From: an uncultured Selenomonas sp. | GTDB lineage: Bacteria > Bacillota > Negativicutes > Selenomonadales > Selenomonadaceae | DNA: 64,000 nt | Direction: 5' to 3' | Assembly (NCBI GenBank): GCA_934202005.1 | Contig: CAKPXP010000004.1 | Location: forward strand, 1-64,000 | Shown here: positions 7,798 to 16,178 of the stretch, piece by piece | Position numbering within the stretch: the stretch's first letter is position 1 | Layout of the letters: every line of letters starts with the position of its first letter | The notes under the pieces: generated by a model | The model's input: only the letters and a program-made list of their open reading frames with translations | Database searches by the model: none | Told to the model about the DNA's origin: nothing | Program-made: the position numbers and the translations under genes

Positions 7798-7826
7798 TTG
7801 CCTGTATAACAATTTTGTTATACAAT
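7798..7826 (+). promoter_or_regulatory. Promoter overlapped by a 22-bp perfect palindrome
   Basis: TTGCCT, 17-base spacer, TACAAT forms a plausible promoter for the NhaC gene. The spacer and most of the -10 are covered by the palindrome at 7803-7824: TGTATAACAA, TT, TTGTTATACA, with perfect 10-bp arms. That position is typical for a repressor operator. No regulator gene is adjacent. Confidence 0.6.
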
Positions 7827-7906
7827 AACAACTGATTTTGATTTCCAAAAGAAATCACGGTTGCGGCCGTGGTTTTCTAATTTCCGAAAGAAAGCAGGCA
7901 TCATCT

Positions 7907-9421
7907 ATGGCACAAACAGCATGGTCCATCCTGCCGCCGGTCATCACGATCGCCCTCGCCCTCTGGACGAAGGAGGTCTACATGTCGCTCATCATCGGCA
8001 TCTTCTCGGGGGCGCTGCTCTTCACGGGCGGCAATGTCCTCGAGGCGATCCTCACGATGTTCGCGGTCATGGAGGACAAGGTCGGCGGCAACGTCAACAT
8101 CCTCGTGTTCCTCGTCATCCTCGGCATCCTCGTCGCGGCGATCACGCGCTCGGGCGCGACGCGCGCCTACGGGGAGTGGGCGGTGCGCACGATCCGCGGC
8201 AAGCGCAGCGCCTCGCTCGTGACGGCGCTGCTCGGCATCGTCATCTTCATCGACGACTATTTCAACTGCCTGACGGTCGGCACGGTCATGCGCCCCGTCA
8301 CGGACAAGTTTAAGATCGCGCGCACGAAGCTCGCCTACATCATCGATGCGACGGCGGCGCCGGTCTGCATCATCGCGCCGGTGTCGAGCTGGGCGGCGGC
8401 CGTCGGCTCCTCGCTGCCGGAGGACAGCACGATCGACGGGTTCAGCCTGTTCCTCCAGACGATCCCGTTCAACCTCTACGCGTGGCTCACGCTCCTTTTC
8501 ATGTTCTTCATCATCTGGACGGGACGCGACTACGCGGCGATGGGGCGCTCGGTGCGCGAGAACGCGGCGCATTTCTTCATCCCGCCGGAGTACCAGGACG
8601 CGGATGATGACGATGATACCGCGGGCCAGACGCCGGGCAAGGGGAGGATCTACGACCTCCTGCTGCCGCTCATCGTGCTCATCTCGGCCTGCGTGTTCGG
8701 CATGCTCTACACGGGCGGCATCTACGATGGCAAGGGCGTGCAGGAGGCGTTCGCGAACTGCGACTCCGCAAAGTCGCTCGTGCTCGGCTCGTTCATCGCG
8801 TTCGTCTTCACGGGGCTTCTTTACCTGCCGCGCCGCGTCGTGACGTTCAACCAGTTCTGCGCTTGCTTCGGCAAGGGGTTCAAGGCGATGGTGCCCGCCA
8901 TCTTCATCCTTTGCCTCGCGTGGACGCTCTCGGGCATCTGCTCGGATAAATACCTGAACCTTGGCGGCTACGTCGGCGCGCTCGTGAGCGCACATGCCTC
9001 CGTCATCACGTTCCTGCCGCCCATCTTCTTCCTCGTCGCGATCGGTCTCGCGTTCGCGACGGGCACGAGCTGGGGCACGTTCGGCATTCTCATCCCCATC
9101 GCGATGGCCGTCGTGGGCACGGAGAATGCGAACCTGCTCGTGCTCTGCGTGACAGCGGTGCTCTCAGGTGCCGTGGGCGGCGACCATGCCTCGCCGATCT
9201 CCGATACGACAATCCTCGCATCCGCGGGCGCGCAGTGCCACCATCTCGATCATGTGAGCACGCAGCTGCCGTACGTCATCACGGTCGGCTCGTGCTGCCT
9301 CGCCGGCTACATCGTCGACGGCCTCACGCAGAACGGCTGGCTCGGCCTCGCGACAGCGCTCGTCTGCCTCGCGGCGGTGATGCTCACGATCCGCGCGAAG
9401 GTTCCCGTGGTGGATGACTGA
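7907..9421 (+). CDS. Na+/H+ antiporter, NhaC family
   Basis: Integral membrane antiporter of the NhaC/IT superfamily, 504 aa with about 11-12 hydrophobic segments. Family hallmarks are FIDDYFNCLTVGTVMRPVTD near residues 110-130, then APVCIIAPVSSWAA, and near the C-terminus ATGTSWGTFGILIPIA and GGDHASPISDTTILAS. NhaC homologues exchange Na+ and H+, sometimes with a carboxylate such as malate/lactate or an amino acid, so substrate is uncertain. I start at MAQTAW (7907) because the upstream 23 codons overlap the operator leader. A Cys-rich small gene overlaps its stop. Confidence 0.85.
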   Translation: MAQTAWSILPPVITIALALWTKEVYMSLIIGIFSGALLFTGGNVLEAILTMFAVMEDKVGGNVNILVFLVILGILVAAITRSGATRAYGEWAVRTIRGKRSASLVTALLGIVIFIDDYFNCLTVGTVMRPVTDKFKIARTKLAYIIDATAAPVCIIAPVSSWAAAVGSSLPEDSTIDGFSLFLQTIPFNLYAWLTLLFMFFIIWTGRDYAAMGRSVRENAAHFFIPPEYQDADDDDDTAGQTPGKGRIYDLLLPLIVLISACVFGMLYTGGIYDGKGVQEAFANCDSAKSLVLGSFIAFVFTGLLYLPRRVVTFNQFCACFGKGFKAMVPAIFILCLAWTLSGICSDKYLNLGGYVGALVSAHASVITFLPPIFFLVAIGLAFATGTSWGTFGILIPIAMAVVGTENANLLVLCVTAVLSGAVGGDHASPISDTTILASAGAQCHHLDHVSTQLPYVITVGSCCLAGYIVDGLTQNGWLGLATALVCLAAVMLTIRAKVPVVDD

Positions 9422-9618
9422 TGCTCGCGAAGGAAAAGGCCGCTGCGGCGCTCGCGGCCATCGAGGCCTGCTGCGGCCACTGCACCTACTGCTCGCCGGA
9501 CTGCCCCGTCGCCATCGCCCGCCGCGCCATGCGCGGCCTCTATGACGACCTCACAGCAGCGGAGGAGCAGGCGGCGGAGCGCGGCGCGCCGCAGACGCAG
9601 CCGGACGGTGCGCGGTGA
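9421..9618 (+). CDS. Cys-rich small protein coupled to NhaC antiporter
   Basis: The 65-aa product is unrecognised. It begins MLAKEKAAAALAAIEA and then has CCGHCTYCSPDC, five cysteines and one histidine within 12 residues (Cys17, 18, 21, 24, 28), followed by a helix PVAIARRAMRGLYDDL and a disordered tail. The Cys cluster suggests zinc or Fe-S binding. The ATG shares its A with the antiporter stop (TGATG), so translation is coupled and a role linked to the transporter is plausible. A strong terminator follows. Confidence 0.65.
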   Translation: MLAKEKAAAALAAIEACCGHCTYCSPDCPVAIARRAMRGLYDDLTAAEEQAAERGAPQTQPDGAR

Positions 9619-9631
9619 TCATATAGAGAAC

Positions 9632-9669
9632 AAAAATCGGAAGTGTCCGTAGGGACGCTTCCGATTTTT
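9632..9669 (+). terminator. Bidirectional intrinsic terminator
   Basis: Long stem beginning AAAAATCGGAAG with its complement ending CTTCCGATTTTT, loop about GTA, T-rich on both strands. It ends the nhaC transcript and could also stop the leftward gene from 10114. Confidence 0.85.
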
Positions 9670-9778
9670 CTATGCCATCCTGGTGTATGCTGACAGACGT
9701 TCCTCTGCGCTACCTGCGGTTGGTGTTGCCTCCACATGAGCGCGTAGGGAGGGAAACGCTGGAGGATTCCGTGCTTCC

Positions 9779-10114
9779 TTACCGATGATGGTGCTTCTGG
9801 TGGCGCGCGTGGCTTTCGTAGTCGCTCTTGATCTGCCGCACGACCTTGTCATGGCGTTCCTGCTCTTTTTGCAGGGCTCGGTCGTGTTTTTTCTTGTCGC
9901 CGTCCTTGCGGAACTCATAGCGGATGGCGGAGACGTTCATCCTGTGCGTGACATCCTCTTCGTGCATGCGGCGGCTGTATTCGTTTGAGCCGTTGCCGTC
10001 ATGCGGGCGCGCTGCGGCCTGCGCGACGCTGGCCGTCGCGAGCACCGCGCCCGCGGTGCCGAGTGTCATGACGCCGGCGAGCGCGGCGGCGATGATGCGT
10101 TTCTTGCTGTCCAT
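9779..10114 (-). CDS. Secreted basic hypothetical protein
   Basis: The 111-aa product has a clear Sec signal peptide: MDSKKRI, a hydrophobic core AAALAGVMTLGTAGAVL, and likely cleavage after AQA near residue 33. The mature part is very polar, with SRRMHEEDVTHRM, then a Lys/His/Arg-rich helical region and a His-rich end (HARHQKHHHR). It is probably periplasmic and could bind metal through the His tail; this is inference. RBS GAGGTACATC precedes the ATG. It stands alone. Confidence 0.65.
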   Translation of the reverse strand: MDSKKRIIAAALAGVMTLGTAGAVLATASVAQAAARPHDGNGSNEYSRRMHEEDVTHRMNVSAIRYEFRKDGDKKKHDRALQKEQERHDKVVRQIKSDYESHARHQKHHHR

Positions 10115-10303
10115 GATGTACCTCCTCTGGCGGCAGCCTGTGGACTGTCCGCGCGTTCCTGCTGCGGGATGGCTGATGACGCGAGGGCAACAGTCTCCCG
10201 GAAAGTTTCATTCGATGGCCATATCATATCCAAACGCATTGAGAGACGGCTTAGACGCTGGTTTATTTTCCCTTGCGCGCTGGTTTTGCGCGGAAAAGAA
10301 TTT

Positions 10304-10324
10304 GCGGGCGCGCTGGACGCCCGC
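10304..10324 (-). terminator. Weak terminator after the 154-aa gene
   Basis: GCGGGCG/CGCCCGC stem with a 7-base loop; on the minus strand it is followed by AAATTCTTTTCC. It starts 6 bases beyond the stop at 10330. The rest of 10115-10329 shows nothing I can name. Confidence 0.45.
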
Positions 10325-10329
10325 GCACC

Positions 10330-10794
10330 TCAGAGCTTGCCAAACTTCGGCACGGTGAGGGACTCGTGGTCGGCCTTTGCCTTCTGGATCATGATCTTGA
10401 GGCGCTCAATGTTCTTTTTGTGGCGGTCGATGGCGAAGCCGATGCGGATGTGCTCCTCCTCGGTGAAATCGCCGCTGTCGTAGGCCTGCTGGATGCGGCC
10501 GAGGCGCTCCTCGACCTCCTTGAGCTCGTCGGTCAGCAGGATCTCCTCCTGCAGCGCGAAGCCGTAGACGGCGCGCAGCTGATCCTTGACGTAGGCGGCG
10601 TAGCCCGGTTCGCCGGACGCCTTCTCGAGGCGCTGCGCGACGCGGTAGATGATGTCGTAGGGGCTTTCGCCGCTGTGGATCATGTTGAGGATCTCCATCT
10701 TCATCTGCTGCTCGCGGCCGTGCGGCTGCGTGATGAGCGGGTTGAGCCCCTCGGTTCCCTGCGGGGCTTGGTTCATTTCCGTTTCTTCGTTCAT
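10330..10794 (-). CDS. Hypothetical helical protein, 154 aa
   Basis: I do not recognise the family. It is cytoplasmic, largely alpha-helical and charged. The N-terminal 30 residues are Gln/Glu/Pro-rich and probably disordered. Residues 30-80 form a helical unit with SGESPYDIIYRVAQRLEK, and residues 85-145 look like an amphipathic helical hairpin (EEILLTDELKEVEERLGRIQ, then RHKKNIERLKIMIQKAK). A good AAAGGAGC-like site precedes the ATG. It lies downstream of pucR in the same direction but 110 bases away. Confidence 0.65.
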   Translation of the reverse strand: MNEETEMNQAPQGTEGLNPLITQPHGREQQMKMEILNMIHSGESPYDIIYRVAQRLEKASGEPGYAAYVKDQLRAVYGFALQEEILLTDELKEVEERLGRIQQAYDSGDFTEEEHIRIGFAIDRHKKNIERLKIMIQKAKADHESLTVPKFGKL

Positions 10795-10904
10795 GGGATG
10801 CTCCTTTCAGAGAGAGGTCTTTTCGTGATGGGCAGGCGCGGTCTGTGCCGTGGAGCACGCCTGCCGCGCGCAGTCGCTCCGTTGCGACAGAGGGGCGGCG
10901 CGGG

Positions 10905-12203
10905 CTATGCGGGCGGGCGGCGTTCCTCCGCCGCGAGGCTTGCCTCGAAGCGCTCGACGGCGAAGGCGAGCAGGTAGGCGAAACGTTCCTCCGTGGCCGC
11001 GAGCGTCGCGTGCGTGAGTTCCTTCACCTTGCGGATGCGGTAGCCCGCGGTGTTGCGGTGCGTGTATGTGCGCGCGGCGGTCTGGGCGAGACTGCCGCCC
11101 GTGAGGAGATAGTGGCGGAGCGTCTCGGCGAGGCGCGCATGGTGCGCGGCGTCGTAGCGGTGCAGCGCGCCGAGGTGCTCCTCGGCGTAGGCGCGCAGCA
11201 GCGCGCGGTCGGGATGCGTGAAGAGCAGGCGGTAGACGCCGAGTGCGCGGAAGGGCAGCAGCGCCGGCGCGGCCGACTTTGGCGGTGGCTCCTGTGCCGC
11301 GCCCGTCTCGCAGAGCCCCGTGCGCGCGGCGATGAGGGCGGCGCGCGCCTCGCGATAGGCGGCGGGCAGGGCCGCGAGGTCGGTGTGCGGATCGCTCTCG
11401 CCGCCCAGGAGCGCAGGGGGCGGTGCTGCGGCAGCGAGCGCGGCGAGCGGTAGCGCATCTGCCTCCTGCGCCTCCGGCAGCTCGCGCAGGAGCAGCGGCG
11501 CTCCGTGGAAAAAGAAGAGCTGCAGCGGCAGCCCTGCCAGCGCGCGCCGCCAGCGGCGGCTGAGATCCGCGTCCTCCGGCGGCGCGAGGGGCGCGCCGAG
11601 ATCGAAGACCGTGAGGGTGAAGCGCCGCGGGTGGAAGCCGCGCTCCGTGAGCTCCCGGAGCGCGGCGAGCTGGCGTCCCGTGAGCAGCACGGGCCGGCCG
11701 CTCGCGCCGGGGTAGAGCGGCAGCACCGTCTCGCCCGCGGGCGGCTTGGGCGCGGCGGTGTCGTCGAGCAGCGCGCAGAGCAGCTGCTCCGTGCGGCGCT
11801 CTTTTTGCGCCTGCTCCATGAGCAGAGCACAGACCTCCTGCATGAGGTCTGCGATATGTGTCTGCCACGGCATGAGGAGCAGGGGGAACGAGTGCGCCTC
11901 GCAGAACGCGCGCACCTCGTCCGTGATGTCGCTCTCGCGCAGATATTTCCCCGTGTTGAGGATGAGCGCCGCCGCCTGACGTCCCTCGAGCGCGTGCACG
12001 AAATCGCGCAGCCAGTGCTCCTGCAGGGCCGCGAGCCCCGTGGTGATGACGAGCTCGCCGCCGCGCAGGAAACCGGCGTTGCCGATGTCCTCGAGCAGGC
12101 ACGCCCAGGTGAACTCATGCGCGAGGCCGCCGCGCCCCGCGAGCAGGCGCAGGCCGTAGCGCGCGCGCGCCGCCTGGAGAAAGGTCTGCAGCTGGATGGC
12201 CAT
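10905..12203 (-). CDS. PucR-family transcriptional regulator
   Basis: DNA-binding regulator of 432 aa. The N-terminal PucR domain (residues 1-130) starts with a helix containing LQTFLQAARARYGLRLLAG and has GGELVITTGLA. The C-terminal helix-turn-helix of the PucR/CdaR type is at about residues 365-415: LRHYLLTGGSLAQTAARTYTHRNTAGYRIRK-like (shown in pieces: HRNTAGYRIRKV is the recognition helix). PucR proteins often sense nitrogen metabolites. It is divergent from gabT-4hbD, 293 bases away, so it most likely controls GABA catabolism. The middle region is not a recognisable enzyme domain. Confidence 0.82.
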   Translation of the reverse strand: MAIQLQTFLQAARARYGLRLLAGRGGLAHEFTWACLLEDIGNAGFLRGGELVITTGLAALQEHWLRDFVHALEGRQAAALILNTGKYLRESDITDEVRAFCEAHSFPLLLMPWQTHIADLMQEVCALLMEQAQKERRTEQLLCALLDDTAAPKPPAGETVLPLYPGASGRPVLLTGRQLAALRELTERGFHPRRFTLTVFDLGAPLAPPEDADLSRRWRRALAGLPLQLFFFHGAPLLLRELPEAQEADALPLAALAAAAPPPALLGGESDPHTDLAALPAAYREARAALIAARTGLCETGAAQEPPPKSAAPALLPFRALGVYRLLFTHPDRALLRAYAEEHLGALHRYDAAHHARLAETLRHYLLTGGSLAQTAARTYTHRNTAGYRIRKVKELTHATLAATEERFAYLLAFAVERFEASLAAEERRPPA

Positions 12204-12236
12204 GATGATCCCTCCTTGCGTCGATTATACAATATC

Positions 12237-12251
12237 TGTGCCATTAGCACA
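12237..12251. promoter_or_regulatory. Candidate PucR operator
   Basis: TGTGC-CATTA-GCACA, a perfect 5-bp inverted repeat (with T/A flanks) 34 bases upstream of the pucR start, in the divergent region. It is next to the AT-rich TTATACAATAT tract that could be a promoter element. Confidence 0.35.
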
Positions 12252-12369
12252 AATGCATACAGGAAAATCAGGCTGTCAGCCCGTGGCAGCCGCTGTTTTT
12301 TCGTGCTAAGATAAAAGCATCCCAAGGGAAGTACGAAAGGAAATCCTACTCCCGCAAGAAGATATATGC

Positions 12370-12424
12370 AAAAGGTGATACGGCAAAGGCGCCGCGTGGA
12401 GCGGCCCGCCGTATCACCTTTTTA
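12370..12424 (+). terminator. Intrinsic terminator inside gabT leader (attenuator)
   Basis: Fifteen-base perfect arms AAAAGGTGATACGGC / GCCGTATCACCTTTT surround a GC-rich loop that can itself pair (GGCGCCGC with GCGGCCC). A T run follows at once. It lies within the leader, 73 bases before the gabT ATG, with no gene upstream on this strand. The segment before it (about 12322-12351, GGGAAGTA with TACTCCC) can also fold. This is the layout of a transcription attenuator or riboswitch expression platform. Confidence 0.65.
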
Positions 12425-12496
12425 TGTTGCGCGGCGTACAGCCGATGGAGGTTCCCGGAGCGATGAGTCTCTGGGAGAGATGAAGGAGGAATCATC

Positions 12497-13852
12497 ATGC
12501 TCAGAGATGCATTGCCGGAAATCCATACGAAGCTCCCCGGACCGAAGTCCGCTGCCGTGATTGCCCGCCGCGAGGCCGTCGTGCCGAGCGCGATCCACTG
12601 CGGCTACCCCGTCGTGATGAAGCGCGCGGAGGGCGCGATCATCGAGGATCTCGACGGCAACCATTTCCTCGACTGGATCGGCGGCGTCGGCGTCCTCAAC
12701 ATCGGCCACTGCCATCCCGAGGTCGTTGCGGCCGTCAAGGAGCAGGCGGATAAATATTTCCACGGCATGTTCAACGTCGTGACGCACGAGGGCTATGTGA
12801 GCCTTGCGGAGAAGCTCTGCGCCATCGCGCCCGTGCGCGGCGCGAAGAAGCGCGCCTACTTCACGAACAGCGGTGCCGAGGCGGACGAGAACGCGGTCAA
12901 GATCGCCAAGGCCTTCACGAAGCGACCGAACATCATCGTCTTTTCCGGTGCGTTCCACGGCCGCACGCTGCTCACGATGTCCATGACGTCGAAGAAGGCC
13001 TACGCCGTCGGCATGGGCCCGTTCCCTGACGGCGTCTACCGCGCGGAGTTCCCGTACCTCTACCGCCGTCCGACGGGCATGCCGGAGGAGGCCGCCATCG
13101 ACTACTACGTCGGGAAATTCCAGGAGGTCTTCGAGAACGCGAGCCCCGCGGCGTACGTCGCGGCTGTCGTCGTCGAGCCGCTGCAGGGCGAGGGCGGCTT
13201 CATCCCCGCGCCGATCCCCTGGATCAAGGCCATCCGCAAGATCTGCGACGAGCATGGCATCCTGCTCATTGCGGACGAAGTGCAGTCCGGCTTCTGCCGC
13301 ACGGGGCGCATGTTCGCCTCCGAGTATTGGAAGGAAGCGGGCGTCGAGCCGGACATCATCGCGACGGCGAAATCCATCGCGGCCGGCGTGCCGCTCTCGG
13401 CCATCGTCGCGCGCGATGAGATCATGGAGTCCGTGCCGGGCGGCGTCATCGGCGGCACCTTCGGCGGCAACGCGCTCGCCTGCGCGGCCTCGCTCAAGAC
13501 CATCGAGATCATGGAGCGCGACCACCTCGCCGACCGCTCCCTCGCCATCGGCGAGAAAGTCATGGCGCGCTACAAGGAATGGCTCGCGAAATACGACTGC
13601 GTCGGCGACGTGCGCGGCCTCGGCGGCATGATCGGCATCGAGTTCGTCGAGGACAAGGCATCGAAGAAACCGGCCAAGGCCCTCACGGGCGCCATCATAG
13701 AGGAATGCGCCGCGAACGGCCTGCTCGTCGAGGGCGCCGGCATCTACGGCAACGTCATCCGCTTCCTCGCGCCGCTCGTCATCACCGACGAGCAGCTCGA
13801 GGCCGGCCTCAACATCTTCGAGCGCGCCATCAAGACGTGCGCGAGGGTCTGA
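12497..13852 (+). CDS. gabT: 4-aminobutyrate aminotransferase (class III)
   Basis: PLP-dependent class III aminotransferase, 451 aa; transfers the amino group of GABA to 2-oxoglutarate, giving succinate semialdehyde. Motifs in order: LDWIGGVGVLNIGHCHPEV, TNSGAEADENAVKIAK, FSGAFHGRT, VVEPLQGEGGF, LIADEVQSGFCRTG with the PLP-ring Asp, ATAKSIAAG with the Schiff-base Lys, and GTFGGNALACAASL. The neighbour 4hbD, 20 bases downstream, reduces the product, which supports GABA as substrate over ornithine or acetylornithine. RBS AAGGAGGAATCATC precedes the ATG. Control probably involves PucR and the leader terminator. Confidence 0.88.
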   Translation: MLRDALPEIHTKLPGPKSAAVIARREAVVPSAIHCGYPVVMKRAEGAIIEDLDGNHFLDWIGGVGVLNIGHCHPEVVAAVKEQADKYFHGMFNVVTHEGYVSLAEKLCAIAPVRGAKKRAYFTNSGAEADENAVKIAKAFTKRPNIIVFSGAFHGRTLLTMSMTSKKAYAVGMGPFPDGVYRAEFPYLYRRPTGMPEEAAIDYYVGKFQEVFENASPAAYVAAVVVEPLQGEGGFIPAPIPWIKAIRKICDEHGILLIADEVQSGFCRTGRMFASEYWKEAGVEPDIIATAKSIAAGVPLSAIVARDEIMESVPGGVIGGTFGGNALACAASLKTIEIMERDHLADRSLAIGEKVMARYKEWLAKYDCVGDVRGLGGMIGIEFVEDKASKKPAKALTGAIIEECAANGLLVEGAGIYGNVIRFLAPLVITDEQLEAGLNIFERAIKTCARV

Positions 13853-13872
13853 CCGCGGGAAAGGGGCAGCCT

Positions 13873-14997
13873 ATGAAAACCTTCCAGATTGCGCCGGAGA
13901 TCTGCCTGCTGCATACAGTAGATGAATTCCTCGCGGAGTTCGCGCCGGGCGAGGGCGACCTCGTCTTCGCGAGCAGCGGCACGCAGAAGCGCGCCTTCGC
14001 CGGGAAGCTCGCGGGCGCGACGGTCATCGACTACCGCGCCTATGGTAGCGGCGAGCCGACCGACCTCATGGTCGAGGGCATCGTCGCCTCCCTCGCGGGC
14101 AGGGAATACCGCCGCGTCTTCGCCATCGGCGGCGGCACGATCCTCGACGTCGCGAAGCTCTTCGCGCTCGAGCGCGTCGCGCCCGTCACCGACCTCTTCC
14201 AGAAGAAATTCCCCGCCGTGAAGAAGCACCCGCTCATCCTCGTGCCGACGACCTGCGGCACGGGCAGCGAGGCCACGAACATCTCCATCCTCGAGCTCAC
14301 GAAACTCCATACGAAGATGGGCCTCGCGGACGCGGCGCTCTACGCGGATCAGGCCGTGCTCGTGCCGCCGCTCCTCGCGGGGTTGCCGGACCGCGTCTTC
14401 GGCGCGAGCGCCATCGACGCGCTCATCCACTCCGTCGAGTCCTACACCTCGCCGAAGGCGACCGCGTTCTCCCGCCTCTTCTCGTTCAAGGCGATGGACA
14501 TCCTCATCGAGGGCTTCCTCGCCATCGCGCGCGAGGGCAGCGCCGCGCGTGAGGAACGCCTCGAGGGCTTCCTGCGCGCGAGCACCTACGCGGGCATCGC
14601 GTTCGGCAACGCGGGTTGCGCCGCCGTCCACGCGCTGAGCTATCCGCTCGGCGCCGCGCGGCACGTCCCGCACGGCGAGGCGAACGCCGTCATGTTCGCC
14701 GCCGTCTACGATGCCTACCGCGCGAAGCGCTACGACGGACGTCTCCAGAAGCTCACCTGGCACATCGCGAACCTGCTCGGCTGCCAGGAACAGGAGGCTT
14801 TCCCGCGCCTCATGGCGCTCCTCGACAAAATCCTGCCGAAAAAGCCGCTCGCTGCCTACGGCGTCAAGGAAAGCGACCTCGCCGCCTACACCGACATCGT
14901 GATGACGCAGCAGGGCCGCCTCATGGCGAACAACTACGTCCCGCTCACGCGCGACGAAGTCCTCGCCATCTACGAAAAGCTGTATCGCGGGGCATAA
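13873..14997 (+). CDS. 4-hydroxybutyrate dehydrogenase
   Basis: Iron-containing group III alcohol dehydrogenase, 374 aa. From memory it resembles Clostridium kluyveri 4HbD along its length: FAIGGGTILDVAKLF (NAD binding), PLILVPTTCGTGSEATNISI, HTKMGLADAAL, SSIDALIH-type ASAIDALIHSVESYTSPKA, YAGIAFGNAGCAAVHALSYPLG, HVPHGEANA (metal ligands), and MANNYVPLT at the C-terminus. It reduces succinate semialdehyde to 4-hydroxybutyrate, the second step of fermentative GABA use. CoA transferase and dehydratase genes for later steps are not in the window. RBS AAGGGG lies 8 bases before the ATG. Confidence 0.87.
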   Translation: MKTFQIAPEICLLHTVDEFLAEFAPGEGDLVFASSGTQKRAFAGKLAGATVIDYRAYGSGEPTDLMVEGIVASLAGREYRRVFAIGGGTILDVAKLFALERVAPVTDLFQKKFPAVKKHPLILVPTTCGTGSEATNISILELTKLHTKMGLADAALYADQAVLVPPLLAGLPDRVFGASAIDALIHSVESYTSPKATAFSRLFSFKAMDILIEGFLAIAREGSAAREERLEGFLRASTYAGIAFGNAGCAAVHALSYPLGAARHVPHGEANAVMFAAVYDAYRAKRYDGRLQKLTWHIANLLGCQEQEAFPRLMALLDKILPKKPLAAYGVKESDLAAYTDIVMTQQGRLMANNYVPLTRDEVLAIYEKLYRGA

Positions 14998-15058
14998 GCC
15001 AGTCCGCTGGCGTACCCCCGATCACATATCTTTCCTCACAATTTCTGTGTTCCATACG

Positions 15059-15096
15059 CGACAGGCCGCAGCCCCATCAAGGGCTGCGGCCTGTCG
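15059..15096. terminator. Strong hairpin after 4hbD
   Basis: Perfect 16-bp stem CGACAGGCCGCAGCCC / GGGCTGCGGCCTGTCG with loop CATCAA. There is no T run, so termination is uncertain. It directly abuts the truncated repeat at 15098. Confidence 0.5.
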
Positions 15097-15097
15097 T

Positions 15098-15178
15098 CAC
15101 TCCGTATTCACGCGTCTGCACGCTCCTCTCTAGGAGACAGCCATCATCCGGAGCACTTCATTTCATCAGCGCTTCCTA
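15098..15178 (-). repeat. Internally deleted MITE-like repeat
   Basis: Minus-orientation fragment. CACTCCGTATTCACGCGTCT matches the right part of full copies, then CTCTCTAGGAGACA from their middle, then ATCCGGAGCACTTCATTT and the end ATCAGCGCTTCCTA. The central GTAGC/GCTAC hairpin is deleted. Confidence 0.75.
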
Positions 15179-15189
15179 AAAGGAGACAG

Positions 15190-15237
15190 AAAGCCCGCTG
15201 CCGGATGGAACGGATCTTCCATCCGGTAGCGGGCTTT
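15190..15237 (-). terminator. Terminator of the NlpC/P60 gene
   Basis: AAAGCCCGCTGCCGGATGG pairs with CCATCCGGTAGCGGGCTTT (one wobble). On the minus strand the stem ends in CTTTCTGTCT. The region 15238-15303 holds nothing further. Confidence 0.6.
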
Positions 15238-15303
15238 CCGGGCTGCGGCGGGCAGCGGATTCCCCGTCAGCCGCCGGCTGTTGTTTCCGATGGACTGCGG
15301 AGT

Positions 15304-16056
15304 CTATTTCATGACGATGTGCTTGCCGCCGAGGAAACGCGGCTGCCAGTAGGTGTTGGAGAGGGCGTCGATGCGGACGCCCTTGCTGGAGCTCGCGTGG
15401 ATGAACTGGCCGCCGCCGAGGTAGATGCCGCAGTGGGAGGGGCCAGGCTCGTAGGTCGTGAAGAATACGAGGTCGCCGGGCTCGAGCTGGTTCGCGCTCA
15501 TCGTGCGGAGACCGAGCTTGTACTGGTCGTCAGCGAGGCGCGGGATGGAGATGCCGTTTTGCGCGAATACGTACTGGAGGTAGCCGGAGCAGTCGAAGGC
15601 TTTCGGCGTCGTGCCGCCGAACTGGTAGGGCGTGCCGATGTAGTTCTTGGCGGTCTTGATGACGGCGCTGACCTTGCTGCGCGGCAGGATGGGGACGTTG
15701 TTCGGCGCGAGCGGCGCTTTGATCGCAGGCATCTTTTGCGCGGGCGGCTGGACGTTCGCGCCCCAGGGGCGTTTCTTCGCCGTCTTGAGCGCGCGCCAGG
15801 TGGCGGCGTTGACGATGCCGGTGATGCGGATCTTCTGGTCGCGCTGGAACTCGGCGACGGCGCGCTCGGTGCCGCTGCCGAAGATGCCGTCCGCGCTGCC
15901 GCGCAGGTAGCCGATCTCGCTGAGCTTCTGCTGGAGCAACACGACGTCATGGCCGTGCGAGCCGTTGCGCAGGACGGGGGAGGCGGAGGCGGCGGGAGCG
16001 CTGAGCAGGAGCGCGAGGCTGAGGGCGAGCGTTGCTTTTGCGATATGGCGATGCAT
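15304..16056 (-). CDS. Peptidoglycan-binding NlpC/P60 hydrolase
   Basis: Secreted cell-wall endopeptidase, 250 aa. The signal peptide is MHRHIAKATLALSLALLLSA with cleavage near ASA (residue 25). A PG_binding_1 repeat follows (residues 30-90: GSHGHDVVLLQQKLSEIGYL, DGIFGSGTERAVAEFQR). A Pro-rich linker leads to the NlpC/P60 domain (about 128-250) with catalytic Cys in KAFDCSGYLQYVF, His in GPSHCGIYLG and third polar residue His in FIHASSSKG. It would cut gamma-D-Glu-diamino acid bonds. It is a single gene with its own terminator. Confidence 0.9.
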   Translation of the reverse strand: MHRHIAKATLALSLALLLSAPAASASPVLRNGSHGHDVVLLQQKLSEIGYLRGSADGIFGSGTERAVAEFQRDQKIRITGIVNAATWRALKTAKKRPWGANVQPPAQKMPAIKAPLAPNNVPILPRSKVSAVIKTAKNYIGTPYQFGGTTPKAFDCSGYLQYVFAQNGISIPRLADDQYKLGLRTMSANQLEPGDLVFFTTYEPGPSHCGIYLGGGQFIHASSSKGVRIDALSNTYWQPRFLGGKHIVMK

Positions 16057-16178
16057 GGGGGAAGCTCCTTTCTTTGCGAGATATTGCGGGCCGCGCTTCC
16101 TGCGGCCTGATTCGTCAGCCGTGCGGATGTGGCCGGTACGCGCGGCAATCGTGGACGCGCTTGCCGAGGGCTGATCCG

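Noticed and set aside
7803..7824. Terminator of the rsmA operon
   Set aside because: The palindrome has a 2-base loop and no T run, and it overlaps promoter elements, so operator is the better reading.
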